A DNA stretch of 35,459 nt from JBDUDR01 sp040002845 (GCA_040002845.1 JBDUDR010000015.1:1-35459); one strand, 5' to 3'. Positions 1 through 14,369 are shown, counted from the first letter of the stretch. Notes: generated by a model not told the origin, from the sequence alone. A program made the numbers and translations.

Positions 1-66
1 GCGGCGCGGGGTCTATCTACTCACAATCGTGAACGATCGGCGTTACACCATACTCAGACACACGCG

Positions 67-200
67 AGCTTCTGGCTGAACAACCGTGACGAATAGCTCA
101 CCCCTGCTCAGCCACAAGGCCGAAACCCGCAGCGGCCAGCCGAGAAGCCAGCCCTGCCGCGACACGCCGGCAAAATCGCCGAAAGTTGGCGTCTCGCGAG
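67..200 (+). repeat. Dispersed repeat copy A, intergenic, downstream of the GH3 gene
   Basis: The first 209 bases hold no credible gene. Positions 70-103 match 33 of 34 bases of the minus strand at 14634-14667 (copy B). The single difference turns a TGG codon in copy B into TAG here. The distal part, from about 146, also resembles copy B (a shared GCCGAGAAGCCA stretch) and ends in an inverted repeat. Its arms are 159-168 (GCGACACGCC) and 188-197 (GGCGTCTCGC), pairing at 9 of 10 positions. The hairpin ends 12 bases before the GH3 stop codon on the opposite strand, so it may act as a 3' end structure. The middle is about 48 bases shorter than in copy B. The similarity is seen directly; any function is inference. 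Confidence 0.7.
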
Positions 201-209
201 AGGGGCGGC

Positions 210-1397
210 TCAGCAGGGGTGGATGCTGGCGGGCCCCTTGACCAGCCCGAGCTTGTCCTTCAACCGCACGATGCGCGTCACAGACTGGTCGATCCGATGC
301 ACGCTGATCTGGTGGTCGTGCACCGCCTTGAGCAACCCCATCACGGCGCCGGCGGGCTTGGCGGGCATGAGCAGCATGTCGACTCCTGCCTTTACGGCAC
401 GCACCGCGAGTTGCCCAGATGTGCCGTACGCCGACAAAGCCCCCATGGTCAGAGAGTCGGTGATGACGACCCTCGAATACCCCAGCCGATGGCGGAGCCA
501 GTGAGTCACCATCGGGCGGGACAGTGACGCCGGCGTCCCGGTTGGGTCCAAGCGGTGGAACGCGACGTGCCCCACCATCACCAGATCTGTGCCGGTCGCG
601 ATGCCGTGCACGAACGGGGGCAGGTGTACGTGCCGCCAGGTCGACACGGACAGGTGCAGGTGGGGTAGCGCCTGGTGGCTGTCGATGACAGTGGATCCCA
701 GACCGGGAAAGTGCTTGAGCGTGGTGGCCGTGCCAGTGGAGTGATAGCCACAGATCTGCGCATCGACCAGGCGCGAGACAGTCTTGGGCCTCGAGCCGAA
801 GGACCTCACACCGATCGCGCCGTTCGGACCCGCGGTGTTCACATCGGCCACCGGCGCGAAGTCGACGTCGACGCCCATCCGCCGCATCGCGGAGCCGGTG
901 CGATGCGCGACGTGACGCGCCCAGGTCGCGTTGCCGTGAAACTCCGCTCCGCCCGGCAGCTGTGACACAGCCCCTGGGAGGCGGGTCACGACCCCACCCT
1001 CCTGGTCAGTGCCGATGAGCGCTGTGATCCCGGCACGGTTCGAGACGGCGTGAACACGCCGCGAGAGCCGGCTGACCTGGGACTGGGTGGTGAGGTTGTC
1101 TGAGAAGTAGATGACTCCCCCGGGCTGTAACCGTCGAAGGATGCCGGCAGGGGCTGTCGTGCCGCCGAAAGAGACCACCAACAACTGCCCGATCTTGTCT
1201 CGTAGCGTCATGCGAGACACGCTCCGAGCGATCCGATCCCCTCCCGCCGCAGGGCGGGAGGGCGGGCTGACCGGCATCAGACGCCAGCTGCCCGAGGCCC
1301 GCGGCGCGGCCAACGCCGGGCTCCCCGCGGCTCCGATGATGCTGGTGGCGAGCAGGACCGCGACACCGAGGCGAGTCATCCGCAGCTCTGGGCGCAT
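210..1397 (-). CDS. Secreted glycoside hydrolase family 3, beta-N-acetylhexosaminidase (NagZ-like)
   Basis: Predicted to remove terminal beta-N-acetylglucosamine, for example from peptidoglycan fragments, outside the cytoplasm. The 395-residue protein starts with a Sec-type signal peptide: a basic start, hydrophobic residues 8-27 and a likely cleavage after ALA at about residue 30. There is no lipobox. GH3 motifs in order are DQEGG at 131-135, KHFPG at 228-232, the Asp-Ser-His acid/base loop at 239-241, and TDSLTMGA with probable nucleophile Asp314. The residue after KHFPG is Leu, where NagZ proteins usually have His. ATG at 1397 overlaps the pyk stop by one base (TGATG), which suggests translational coupling. 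A TTG one codon earlier and an ATG at 1379 are alternatives. The GH3 assignment is strong; the exact substrate is inferred. Confidence 0.9.
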   Translation of the reverse strand: MRPELRMTRLGVAVLLATSIIGAAGSPALAAPRASGSWRLMPVSPPSRPAAGGDRIARSVSRMTLRDKIGQLLVVSFGGTTAPAGILRRLQPGGVIYFSDNLTTQSQVSRLSRRVHAVSNRAGITALIGTDQEGGVVTRLPGAVSQLPGGAEFHGNATWARHVAHRTGSAMRRMGVDVDFAPVADVNTAGPNGAIGVRSFGSRPKTVSRLVDAQICGYHSTGTATTLKHFPGLGSTVIDSHQALPHLHLSVSTWRHVHLPPFVHGIATGTDLVMVGHVAFHRLDPTGTPASLSRPMVTHWLRHRLGYSRVVITDSLTMGALSAYGTSGQLAVRAVKAGVDMLLMPAKPAGAVMGLLKAVHDHQISVHRIDQSVTRIVRLKDKLGLVKGPASIHPC

Positions 1398-2854
1398 CAA
1401 TGCCGCCGGTAGGCAGGCGCGACCTCGTTGATCGCGTCACCCATCCGATGCAGGCGCAGCGCGTTGGTAGAGCCTGGGATCCCGGGCGGGCTCCCCGCCA
1501 CGATCACCACCTGGTCCCCCTCCTTCACCCGGCCGATCGCCAGCAATGACTTGTCCACCTGCATGACCATCTCGTCCGTGTGCTCGACGTACGGCACCAA
1601 GAACGTCTCGATCCCCCACGACAGCGCCAGCTGAGAACGTACCGCGCCCTCTGGCGTGAACGCGAGCAGCGGAACGCTCGAACGGTACCTCGCGAGCCGC
1701 CGGGCGCTGTCGCCGCTCTGGGTGAAAGCCACCAGGAACTTCGCTCCAACAGACTCCGCGATCTCCGCCGCGGCCTTGGCAATGACCCCGCTTCGAGTCT
1801 GCGGCTTCCAGTCGATGGCCGCCATCCGCGAAAGCCCATGGCCTTCGGTAGACCCGATGATCCGGGCCATCGTCTGCACGGTGAGAACGGGATATGCGCC
1901 GACGGCGGTCTCGCCCGACAGCATCACCGCATCGGCACCGTCCAGGACGGCGTTGGCAACATCTGATGCCTCGGCCCTCGTCGGCCGCGGAGCGGAGATC
2001 ATCGACTCGAGCATCTGGGTGGCGACGATGACCGGCTTCGCGTTGCGGCGTGCCCGCTCGATGACCTGCTTCTGCAGGAACGGAACGTCCTCCAGCGGCA
2101 TCTCCACGCCGAGGTCGCCCCGGGCGACCATGAAACCGTCGAACTCCTCGATGATCTCGGAGATGTGGTCGATCGCCTGCGGCTTCTCGATCTTCGCTAT
2201 GACGGGAAGGTACTCGCCTTCCTCCTTCATCACCCGACGGACCGCAGCGGCGTCCTCGGCGTTGCGTACGAACGACAACGCGATCATGTCCGCTCGCAGG
2301 TGCAGGGCCCATCGCAGGTCCTCGATGTCCTTGACCGACAGCGCCGGAACACTGACCATCGAACCCGGCAGGTTGATGCCCTTGTGGTTGCTGACGGTGC
2401 CGGCGATCTCCACCCTCGTCTCGACGTCGGTCTCATCGACCTTGAGCACCCGCAGCCGGACCTTGCCGTCGTCTATCAAGATCTCGTCGCCGCTGGCAAC
2501 GTCTCGGGGAAGACCGGCGTACGTGGTCGAACAGATCGACTCGTCTCCTGACACCGGGCGGGTCGTGATGCAGAAGTCCGCGCCTTCTGCGAGCTGGACC
2601 GGGCCGTCGGCGAAGTTGCCCAGCCTGATCTTGGGACCTTGCAGGTCGACCAGGATGCCGACCCCATGGCCCGAGTCGTCAGAAGACTGCCGGATCATCC
2701 GGTAGACCCGCTCGTGGTCCGCATAGCTGCCGTGGCTCAGGTTGAGCCGAGCCACGTCCATGCCGGCGTCCACGAGCTCGCGGATGCGTTGCTGGCTGGA
2801 GCTGGCCGGCCCCAAGGTGCACACGATCTTTGCTCTCCGCACGGCGCCGACCAT
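1397..2854 (-). CDS. pyk: Pyruvate kinase
   Basis: Catalyses phosphoenolpyruvate + ADP to pyruvate + ATP, the last step of glycolysis, in the cytoplasm. The 485-residue protein has the usual family length. Visible motifs are KIVCTLGP near the N terminus, MDVARLNLSHG, DLQGPKIRLG, the active-site stretch KIEKPQA, the metal-binding MVARGDLGVEMP, TQMLESM, and RAEASDVANAVLDGADAVMLSGETA, followed by a C-terminal alpha/beta domain. The reading frame is open upstream, but ATG at 2854 gives the normal MVGAVRRAKIVCTLGP beginning and follows AGAGGAGG (2868-2875), spaced 13 bases. The gene lies 94 bases after gltD and is probably coupled to the GH3 gene by a one-base overlap. Confidence 0.97.
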   Translation of the reverse strand: MVGAVRRAKIVCTLGPASSSQQRIRELVDAGMDVARLNLSHGSYADHERVYRMIRQSSDDSGHGVGILVDLQGPKIRLGNFADGPVQLAEGADFCITTRPVSGDESICSTTYAGLPRDVASGDEILIDDGKVRLRVLKVDETDVETRVEIAGTVSNHKGINLPGSMVSVPALSVKDIEDLRWALHLRADMIALSFVRNAEDAAAVRRVMKEEGEYLPVIAKIEKPQAIDHISEIIEEFDGFMVARGDLGVEMPLEDVPFLQKQVIERARRNAKPVIVATQMLESMISAPRPTRAEASDVANAVLDGADAVMLSGETAVGAYPVLTVQTMARIIGSTEGHGLSRMAAIDWKPQTRSGVIAKAAAEIAESVGAKFLVAFTQSGDSARRLARYRSSVPLLAFTPEGAVRSQLALSWGIETFLVPYVEHTDEMVMQVDKSLLAIGRVKEGDQVVIVAGSPPGIPGSTNALRLHRMGDAINEVAPAYRRH

Positions 2855-2867
2855 ACTCGCTCGATTG

Positions 2868-2875
2868 CCTCCTCT
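2868..2875 (-). promoter_or_regulatory. Shine-Dalgarno sequence of pyk
   Basis: AGAGGAGG on the minus strand, 13 bases before the ATG at 2854. The spacing is long, but no other in-frame start lies closer. It supports the shorter protein over the upstream-extended frame. Confidence 0.6.
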
Positions 2876-2948
2876 TTGTCTGTGCGCCAATCTGTGGAAC
2901 AAAGTCGGCGGAGCGGCCCACCGGGGTGAGACCAAGCGGTGGAGATGG

Positions 2949-8931
<5,983 letters not shown>

Positions 8932-8938
8932 CGCAACA

Positions 8939-8943
8939 CTCCC
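8939..8943 (-). promoter_or_regulatory. Shine-Dalgarno sequence of gltB
   Basis: GGGAG on the minus strand, 7 bases before the ATG at 8931. The upstream in-frame ATG at 8958 has no comparable site, so this decides the gltB start. Confidence 0.6.
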
Positions 8944-9042
8944 GTCGTCTCGCGTCATCACCGATGACTGTGACCGGGGCGAGGGACGACGGTGGCCCAA
9001 GCGGGGATGTGGCGAGCCTACACGACCAGAGGCCCTGGCCGC

Positions 9043-9768
9043 TTAGTTCACGCCTGCTCCCACCAGCACCCCGAACAGATAGGTGATGCCCGCGGCCGCC
9101 CCGCCCAGCACCGTCTGGCGCACTCCGCCGTACAACCAGCTTCGCGAGGTGACCGCGGTGACGATCGCGCCGCAACCGAACAGCGCGACCAGCGACACCA
9201 CCAGGGCCGGCAGCAGGTTGTCGGCTCCCAGCAGGTACGGCAGCAACGGCAGGAATGCGCCCACCGAGAAGGCCAGGAACGATGACCCGGCGGCCAGCAG
9301 GGGCGACGGCAGGTCGTCCGGATCGACGCCGAGCTCTTCGCGGGCGTGCTCGGCCACCGCCCGGTCGACATCCTCGTGTATCTGGTTCGCGACCTCCATA
9401 GCCAGCTCGGCCGAGACGCCCTTGTCCACATACATCTGGGCGAGCTCAGCCGCCTCGCCAGCCGTGTTCTCGACAATCTCCCGTCGCTCGACGGCGATCT
9501 CCTTCTCGGCCAGCTCGGCCTGGCTGGCGACCGAGGTGTACTCACCCGCCGCCATCGAACAGGCCCCCGCAGCCAGGCCCGCCAGGCCAGCGATGACTAC
9601 GGCGTTGGACGAGTCACCGGCGGTGCCACCGACGACTCCGGCGATGAGCGCGAAGTTGGACACCAACCCGTCCATCGCACCGAACACGGCCGGGCGGAGC
9701 CAGCCACCGGTCACATTCGCGTGGTCGTGTTCGATCTCCGGTGACTCGGCTGGCGCGGGTTGGCTCAT
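9043..9768 (-). CDS. VIT1/CCC1-family membrane transporter (probable Fe2+/Mn2+ exporter)
   Basis: The 241-residue membrane protein resembles the vacuolar iron transporter family, which moves Fe2+ or Mn2+ out of the cytoplasm. Hydrophobic segments lie near residues 24-47 and 55-75. A long charged helical region follows (about 80-150, rich in Glu, including EKEIAVERREIVE), which in this family is the cytosolic metal-binding domain. Three more membrane segments cover about 157-240. The family features FGAMDGLVSNFALIAGV and AAGEYTSVASQAE are present. It is separated by 53 bases from lgt and by 111 from gltB. No Shine-Dalgarno site is visible, but TAGCCT lies 7 bases before the ATG, so it may have its own leaderless transcript. 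The metal is inferred. Confidence 0.9.
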   Translation of the reverse strand: MSQPAPAESPEIEHDHANVTGGWLRPAVFGAMDGLVSNFALIAGVVGGTAGDSSNAVVIAGLAGLAAGACSMAAGEYTSVASQAELAEKEIAVERREIVENTAGEAAELAQMYVDKGVSAELAMEVANQIHEDVDRAVAEHAREELGVDPDDLPSPLLAAGSSFLAFSVGAFLPLLPYLLGADNLLPALVVSLVALFGCGAIVTAVTSRSWLYGGVRQTVLGGAAAGITYLFGVLVGAGVN

Positions 9769-9775
9769 ACCCAGA

Positions 9776-9781
9776 AGGCTA
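9776..9781 (-). promoter_or_regulatory. Possible -10 box (TAGCCT) of a leaderless promoter for the VIT gene
   Basis: TANNNT on the minus strand with 7 bases between it and the ATG at 9768, where no ribosome-binding site is visible. No convincing -35 box was found. Confidence 0.35.
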
Positions 9782-9821
9782 ATGCCGGTGAGGCCCGCGC
9801 TCAGGCCGCAGGCTCACCTAA

Positions 9822-10814
9822 CTACCGGACCGGGTCGCCCTCACCAGGCGGACGACCGGTCTGGCCGGTGGCCTCCTCAGCGGCGGCGGCCTCGATGTCG
9901 GCCATGGCGGTCTCTTCGTCGGCCACTGTGTCATCGGCGTCATCGGGCTCATCTTCATCGAGGTCATCGTCGGTCGAGTGGGCGCCGTCGTACGGCGGCT
10001 CGCTGTACTCCTCGCGACCCGGATGCCGACGCGCCGAGTAGATGAAGAACAACAGGGCAGCCAGGAAGACGACCAGCGCGGTCCAGTCGTTGAGGCGAAG
10101 CGGGCCGATGTGGTTTACCGGGTCGATCCGGAGATACTCGATCCAGGCCCGTCCGGCGGTGTAAGCCATCACGTACAGAGCGAGGGCCCGGCCGTGGCCG
10201 AGCCGGAATCGACGGTCCGCCCAGATGACCAACCCGGCAACACCGAGATCCCATAGGGACTCGTAGAGGAACGTCGGCTGGAACGTGGTGAATCGCTCGA
10301 AACCGAGCGGCCGGTTGATCGGGTCGATGTGCAACCCCCAAGGCAGCGACGTCGGCTTCCCGAACAGCTCCTGGTTGAACCAGTTTCCCCAGCGGCCGAT
10401 CGCCTGGGCGACGGCCACTCCTGGGGCGACGGCGTCGGCGTACCGGAGGAACGGCACACCTCGCCGGCGACAGCCGATCCAGGCGCCTAGCGCACCGAGG
10501 CTGATGGCGCCCCAGATGCCAAGGCCCCCCTCCCACACGTAGAGGGCGCGGATCGGGTGAGCGCCGTCGGAGAAGTACAGCTGCCAGTCCGTGATGACGT
10601 GGTAGAGCCGCCCCCCGACCAGGCCGAACGGCACCGCCCATACGGCCACATCGGCGACCGTGCCCGGCTGCCCCCCACGGGCCCGCCAGCGCAGGTCACC
10701 GATCCACACCGCCGCGACGACTCCGAGGATGATGCACAAGGCGTACGCGCGGATCGGGAACGGCCCCAGCTGCCACACCCCTTGCGAGGGGCTGGGGATC
10801 GAGGCGAGGATCAT
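9822..10814 (-). CDS. lgt: Prolipoprotein diacylglyceryl transferase
   Basis: Transfers a diacylglyceryl group from phosphatidylglycerol to the lipobox cysteine of prelipoproteins; an integral membrane enzyme. The 330-residue protein has the expected series of membrane helices, the EGGLGIWGA segment, the Lgt signature GRWGNWFNQELFG and FQPTFLYESLWDL. After the last helix (to about residue 273) comes a cytoplasmic tail of roughly 55 residues. It is unusually acidic (DDDLDEDEPDDADD) and is not part of the catalytic core; extended tails are common in actinobacterial Lgt. The gene follows sco1 by 34 bases. ATG at 10814 lacks a clear Shine-Dalgarno site, and TAGCGT lies 8 bases upstream of it. Confidence 0.96.
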   Translation of the reverse strand: MILASIPSPSQGVWQLGPFPIRAYALCIILGVVAAVWIGDLRWRARGGQPGTVADVAVWAVPFGLVGGRLYHVITDWQLYFSDGAHPIRALYVWEGGLGIWGAISLGALGAWIGCRRRGVPFLRYADAVAPGVAVAQAIGRWGNWFNQELFGKPTSLPWGLHIDPINRPLGFERFTTFQPTFLYESLWDLGVAGLVIWADRRFRLGHGRALALYVMAYTAGRAWIEYLRIDPVNHIGPLRLNDWTALVVFLAALLFFIYSARRHPGREEYSEPPYDGAHSTDDDLDEDEPDDADDTVADEETAMADIEAAAAEEATGQTGRPPGEGDPVR

Positions 10815-10848
10815 CGACCGCGACGCTATCAGTGTGCCGGCGGTCCGC

Positions 10849-11505
10849 TCAGGACCTCTGGTCGAGCAGGACGATGTCGTGTGCGAGATTGCTCACCGGA
10901 GTTCCCTCGGTCCAGACGACGGAGAGGTCACCCGCCTGGTCGAATCCGATGATCTGCGATCCGTGTGCCACGTCATACCCACCCCCCGGCAGACGTTTGA
11001 CGCCGGCGATGGCCACCCCGAGCGCCGTGGCGACCCAGCGGATGCTGCTGATCGGTCCCGTGAGACCTTCGAAGTCGGGGTTGAACCGGTCCAGGTAGCT
11101 GCGCAGGACCTCGGGAGTGTCGCGAGCGGGATCGGTGGTGATGAACAGCATCCGCACGTCGCTGGCCACCGAAGGGTCCAGCCGGCTGACCGCCGTGGCG
11201 ATGTCGGCCATCACCAGGCTGCAGATGTCAGGGCAGTTGGTGTAGCCGAAGAAGACCAATGTCACGGGGGTCGAGGTGGCCTGCCGCAGGTCGAGAGGGT
11301 GACCCGTCGTGTCCGTGAGCGTGAGATCGGGCATCTGGTACGGGCTCGGCACCACGGATCCGTCGAACCCTGATGAGTTCGCCGGTGTGCTGATCAGCAC
11401 GCCGGCGGGGTTGGTGGCCTGATCGCCCGGGCCCGCCGCGCAGCCAGATACCAACGCCGCGGACACGAGCGTGCAGCACCCCAGGGCGAATCCGCGCGCT
11501 GTCAC
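10849..11505 (-). CDS. SCO1/SenC-family lipoprotein (copper chaperone for cytochrome oxidase)
   Basis: SCO proteins deliver copper to, or reduce, the CuA site of cytochrome c oxidase on the outer face of the membrane. The 218-residue protein has a signal sequence ending in the lipobox LVSGC (Cys22), so it should be lipidated by Lgt, encoded just downstream. The thioredoxin-like domain shows the copper-binding CPDIC motif in FGYTNCPDICSLVM. Other family segments are FITTDPARDTPEVLRSYL and a distal His in YDVAHGSQI. The GTG start at 11505 overlaps the trpA stop as GTGA. Its position between trpA and lgt has no obvious metabolic link and may reflect shared transcription. Confidence 0.93.
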   Translation of the reverse strand: MTARGFALGCCTLVSAALVSGCAAGPGDQATNPAGVLISTPANSSGFDGSVVPSPYQMPDLTLTDTTGHPLDLRQATSTPVTLVFFGYTNCPDICSLVMADIATAVSRLDPSVASDVRMLFITTDPARDTPEVLRSYLDRFNPDFEGLTGPISSIRWVATALGVAIAGVKRLPGGGYDVAHGSQIIGFDQAGDLSVVWTEGTPVSNLAHDIVLLDQRS

Positions 11506-12341
11506 GACGTGTCCAACACCCGGATCCCCCGGGGAGTTCCCCTGCCTGGTCGGCGTACCCCGGCGGCGAGCTCTCTGGTGAGCGCGGACACGTCGCGGAT
11601 GCCGGACTGGGGATCGGTGGCATCGAGCAACCGCCGAACCAGAGCCGACCCCACGATCACCGCGTCTGCGTAAGACGCCACGGCGGCCGCCTGGTCGCCA
11701 TTCGACACGCCTAGACCCACACCCACCGGCAAGTCGGTGACGGCCCGGGTCCGGCTCACCAACCTGGGGGCCGCCTCGCTCGTCTGGTCTCTTGAGCCGG
11801 TGACTCCCATCACAGCAGTGGCGTAGACGAATCCCCGGCAGTGCTCCGCCGTCATCGCGAGCCGCTGGTCAGTCGACGATGGGGACACCAGGAAGACCTT
11901 GTCCAAGTCGTGCTGGTCCGCGGCGGCGAGCCAGGCGTCCGCTTCGTCTGGGATCAGGTCGGGAGTGATGAGGCCGGCGCCACCGGCACCAGCCAGGTCG
12001 GCGGCGAAAGCCTCGACCCCGTAACGCTCGATCGGGTTCCAGTACGTCATGACCAGGGTCGGGACCCCGTGGGCGGCCACCGACTCGACGGTCTGAAGCA
12101 CATCGCGGGTCCGGACACCTGAGGCCAGCGCCTGCGCACAGGCCGCCTGGATGGTGGGACCGTCCATCACCGGATCGGAGTAGGGCAGACCCACCTCGAT
12201 CACGTCCACGCCCGCGGTGACCATCGCGGAGATCGCCTCGATCGCACCGCCAACCGACGGAAATCCCGCCGGGAGGTATCCGATCAAAGCACCGCGGTCC
12301 TCGCCCCTCGCTCGGGATATGGTCGGGCCGGCCGACGTCAC
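11502..12341 (-). CDS. trpA: Tryptophan synthase alpha chain
   Basis: Cleaves indole-3-glycerol phosphate to indole and glyceraldehyde-3-phosphate, passing indole to TrpB. The 279-residue TIM barrel carries the two catalytic acids: Glu49 in DVIEVGLPYSDP and Asp60 in VMDGP. The phosphate-binding region VGVGLGVSNGDQA and the TYWNPIERYG segment are also present. The GTG start at 12341 overlaps the trpB stop as GTGA, and its own stop overlaps the sco1 start in the same way. No alternative ATG lies near the N terminus, so the GTG start is well supported. Confidence 0.97.
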   Translation of the reverse strand: MTSAGPTISRARGEDRGALIGYLPAGFPSVGGAIEAISAMVTAGVDVIEVGLPYSDPVMDGPTIQAACAQALASGVRTRDVLQTVESVAAHGVPTLVMTYWNPIERYGVEAFAADLAGAGGAGLITPDLIPDEADAWLAAADQHDLDKVFLVSPSSTDQRLAMTAEHCRGFVYATAVMGVTGSRDQTSEAAPRLVSRTRAVTDLPVGVGLGVSNGDQAAAVASYADAVIVGSALVRRLLDATDPQSGIRDVSALTRELAAGVRRPGRGTPRGIRVLDTS

Positions 12342-13549
12342 GGTCGATCCCGGTCGCCGTTGAGCTCGCCGAACCAGCGAGCCGCCGTGTCCATGTCCTT
12401 GTCGCCACGGCCGGACAGGCAGACCAGCACGGTGGCGGTCGAGCCGAGGTCACGGCAGACTCCGACGGCTCCCGCCAGGGCGTGCGCCGACTCGATTGCG
12501 GGGATGATCCCTTCGGAGCGCGACAACTGGGCCATGGCATTCATCGCCTCGGCATCTGACACCGGCGCGTAGTGGGCCCGACCGGTCTTCGCCAGCCAGG
12601 CGTGTTCTGGCCCGACCCCGGGATAGTCCAGGCCGGCCGAGATCGAGTGCGACTCGATCGTCTGACCGTCGTCGTCTTGCAGCAGGTACGAGCGGGCGCC
12701 GTGCAGGACCCCCACCTGGCCCGCCGTGATGGTGGCAGCGTGCCGCCCCGTCTCGTATCCGTCCCCGCCGGCTTCGAAGCCGAACAGCCGAACGGACTCG
12801 TCCGGGATGAACGCGGTGAACAGGCCGATCGCGTTCGAGCCGCCGCCTACGCAGGCGCAGGCGGCGTGCGGTAGCCCACCGATCAGGTTGAGACACTGCT
12901 CCCGAGCCTCGTCACCGATCCCCCGGGTGAAGTCGCGGACCATGGCGGGGAAGGGGTGTGCACCCGCGGCCGTACCGAGCAGGTAGTGGGTGTCGTCGAC
13001 GTTGGCGACCCAGTCGCGCAGCGCCTCGTTGATCGCGTCCTTGAGCGTTCGGCTACCCGACGTGACGCTGACGACCTCAGCACCGAGGAGCTTCATCCGG
13101 GCCACGTTGATGGCCTGCCGCTCGGTGTCGAGCTCGCCCATGAACACGACACACTCGAGATCGAGGTAGGCGCAGGCGGTGGCGGTGGCGACTCCGTGCT
13201 GACCGGCACCCGTCTCCGCGATCACGCGGTGCTTTCCCATCCGCTTGGTCAGCAGTGCCTGTCCGAGCACGTTGCGAATCTTGTGCGCGCCGGTGTGGTT
13301 GAGATCCTCCCGCTTGAGGAGCACCCGGGCACCGGCGAGCTCGGAGAAACGCTGCGCGTCGTACAGCAGGCTGGGCAGTCCGGCGTAGTCGGCCTGCAGC
13401 CGCTTGAGCTCCGACCGGAACTCCCCGTCCGACATCGCCTGCTGCCAGGCGCACGTCAGCTCGTCCAGTGGCGCCACCAGAGCCTCGGGCAGGAACCGCC
13501 CACCGAATGGTCCGAAGTGCCCACTCGAGTCGGGTAACCGCGACTCCAT
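12338..13549 (-). CDS. trpB: Tryptophan synthase beta chain
   Basis: The PLP enzyme that condenses indole with serine to form tryptophan. The 403-residue protein is full length. Lys90 in LNHTGAHK is the PLP lysine, followed by the ETGAGQHGVATA loop and the phosphate-binding GGGSNAIG. The C-terminal VCLSGRGDKDMDT segment is typical. ATG at 13549 lies 5 bases after the trpC stop, and the trpA start overlaps its end, so trpC-trpB-trpA are read as one unit. Confidence 0.97.
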   Translation of the reverse strand: MESRLPDSSGHFGPFGGRFLPEALVAPLDELTCAWQQAMSDGEFRSELKRLQADYAGLPSLLYDAQRFSELAGARVLLKREDLNHTGAHKIRNVLGQALLTKRMGKHRVIAETGAGQHGVATATACAYLDLECVVFMGELDTERQAINVARMKLLGAEVVSVTSGSRTLKDAINEALRDWVANVDDTHYLLGTAAGAHPFPAMVRDFTRGIGDEAREQCLNLIGGLPHAACACVGGGSNAIGLFTAFIPDESVRLFGFEAGGDGYETGRHAATITAGQVGVLHGARSYLLQDDDGQTIESHSISAGLDYPGVGPEHAWLAKTGRAHYAPVSDAEAMNAMAQLSRSEGIIPAIESAHALAGAVGVCRDLGSTATVLVCLSGRGDKDMDTAARWFGELNGDRDRP

Positions 13550-13554
13550 CCGGG

Positions 13555-14361
13555 TCAGTGCCTTTGCTTGAGCGCCGGATGCGTGCCCGCGGCCACCAGG
13601 TCGGCGACCGAGGCCCGCGCGTTACCGCCTTTCACCAGCGCCTCGCCTACGAGCACGACATCGGCGCCGGCCTCGGCGTACTCGAAGACGTCGTGGGGGC
13701 CTCGCACGCCCGACTCGGCGACCCGGACGACGCCGTCTGGGATCAGCGGAGCCAGGTCCGCGAACGTTCCACGGTCGATCTCGAAGGTCCTCAGGTCGCG
13801 GGCGTTGACCCCGATGAGGTTGGCTCCTGCGTCAACCGCGCGGGCCACCTCCTCGCCGGTGTGCACCTCGACCAGCGGTGTCAGACCTATCGAGTAGGCA
13901 CGCTCGACCAGACAGATCAGCTCGTTCGTGTCCAGTGCCGCCGCAATGAGCAGCACGAGGTCGGCCCCGGCCGCCCGGGCCTCCCAGAGCTGGTAGGACG
14001 TCACCACGAAGTCCTTGCGCAGGACCGGGATGTGCACGGCCGCGCGTACGGCCCGCAGGTCGGCAAGGGTGCCTCCGAACCGGCGCTCCTCGGTGAGGAC
14101 GCTGATGGTTGCGGCTCCCCCGGACTCGTAGTCCCTGGCCAGCGAGGCGGGGTCACTGATGGCGGCCAGCGTGCCCTTGCTCGGGCTGGACCGTTTCACC
14201 TCGGCGATGACGCCCACCCCGGGTGAGCGGTAGACGGGCATCGGGTCCAACGCGACCGGCTGTCGTCTCGCCGCCTCCTTGACGGCATCCATTGGGACGC
14301 GTGCCTGACGCTCGGCGAGATCGAGGCGGACTCCCGCGATGATCTCCTCGAGTACGGACAC
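13555..14361 (-). CDS. trpC: Indole-3-glycerol phosphate synthase
   Basis: Converts CdRP to indole-3-glycerol phosphate. This is the monofunctional form (268 residues) with no TrpF domain. Motifs are IAEVKRSSPSKG (active-site Glu and Lys), LRKDFVVTSYQ, IGVNARDLRTFEID and VAESGVRGP. I prefer the GTG at 14361 over the TTG one codon upstream: it gives the common MSVLEEIIAGVR beginning and lies 8 bases from GGGGAGG (14370-14376). A 7-bp hairpin sits just upstream of that ribosome-binding site. The gene opens a trpC-trpB-trpA block 343 bases after the HGxxPAAW gene. Confidence 0.96.
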   Translation of the reverse strand: MSVLEEIIAGVRLDLAERQARVPMDAVKEAARRQPVALDPMPVYRSPGVGVIAEVKRSSPSKGTLAAISDPASLARDYESGGAATISVLTEERRFGGTLADLRAVRAAVHIPVLRKDFVVTSYQLWEARAAGADLVLLIAAALDTNELICLVERAYSIGLTPLVEVHTGEEVARAVDAGANLIGVNARDLRTFEIDRGTFADLAPLIPDGVVRVAESGVRGPHDVFEYAEAGADVVLVGEALVKGGNARASVADLVAAGTHPALKQRH

Positions 14362-14369
14362 CAACTCGG

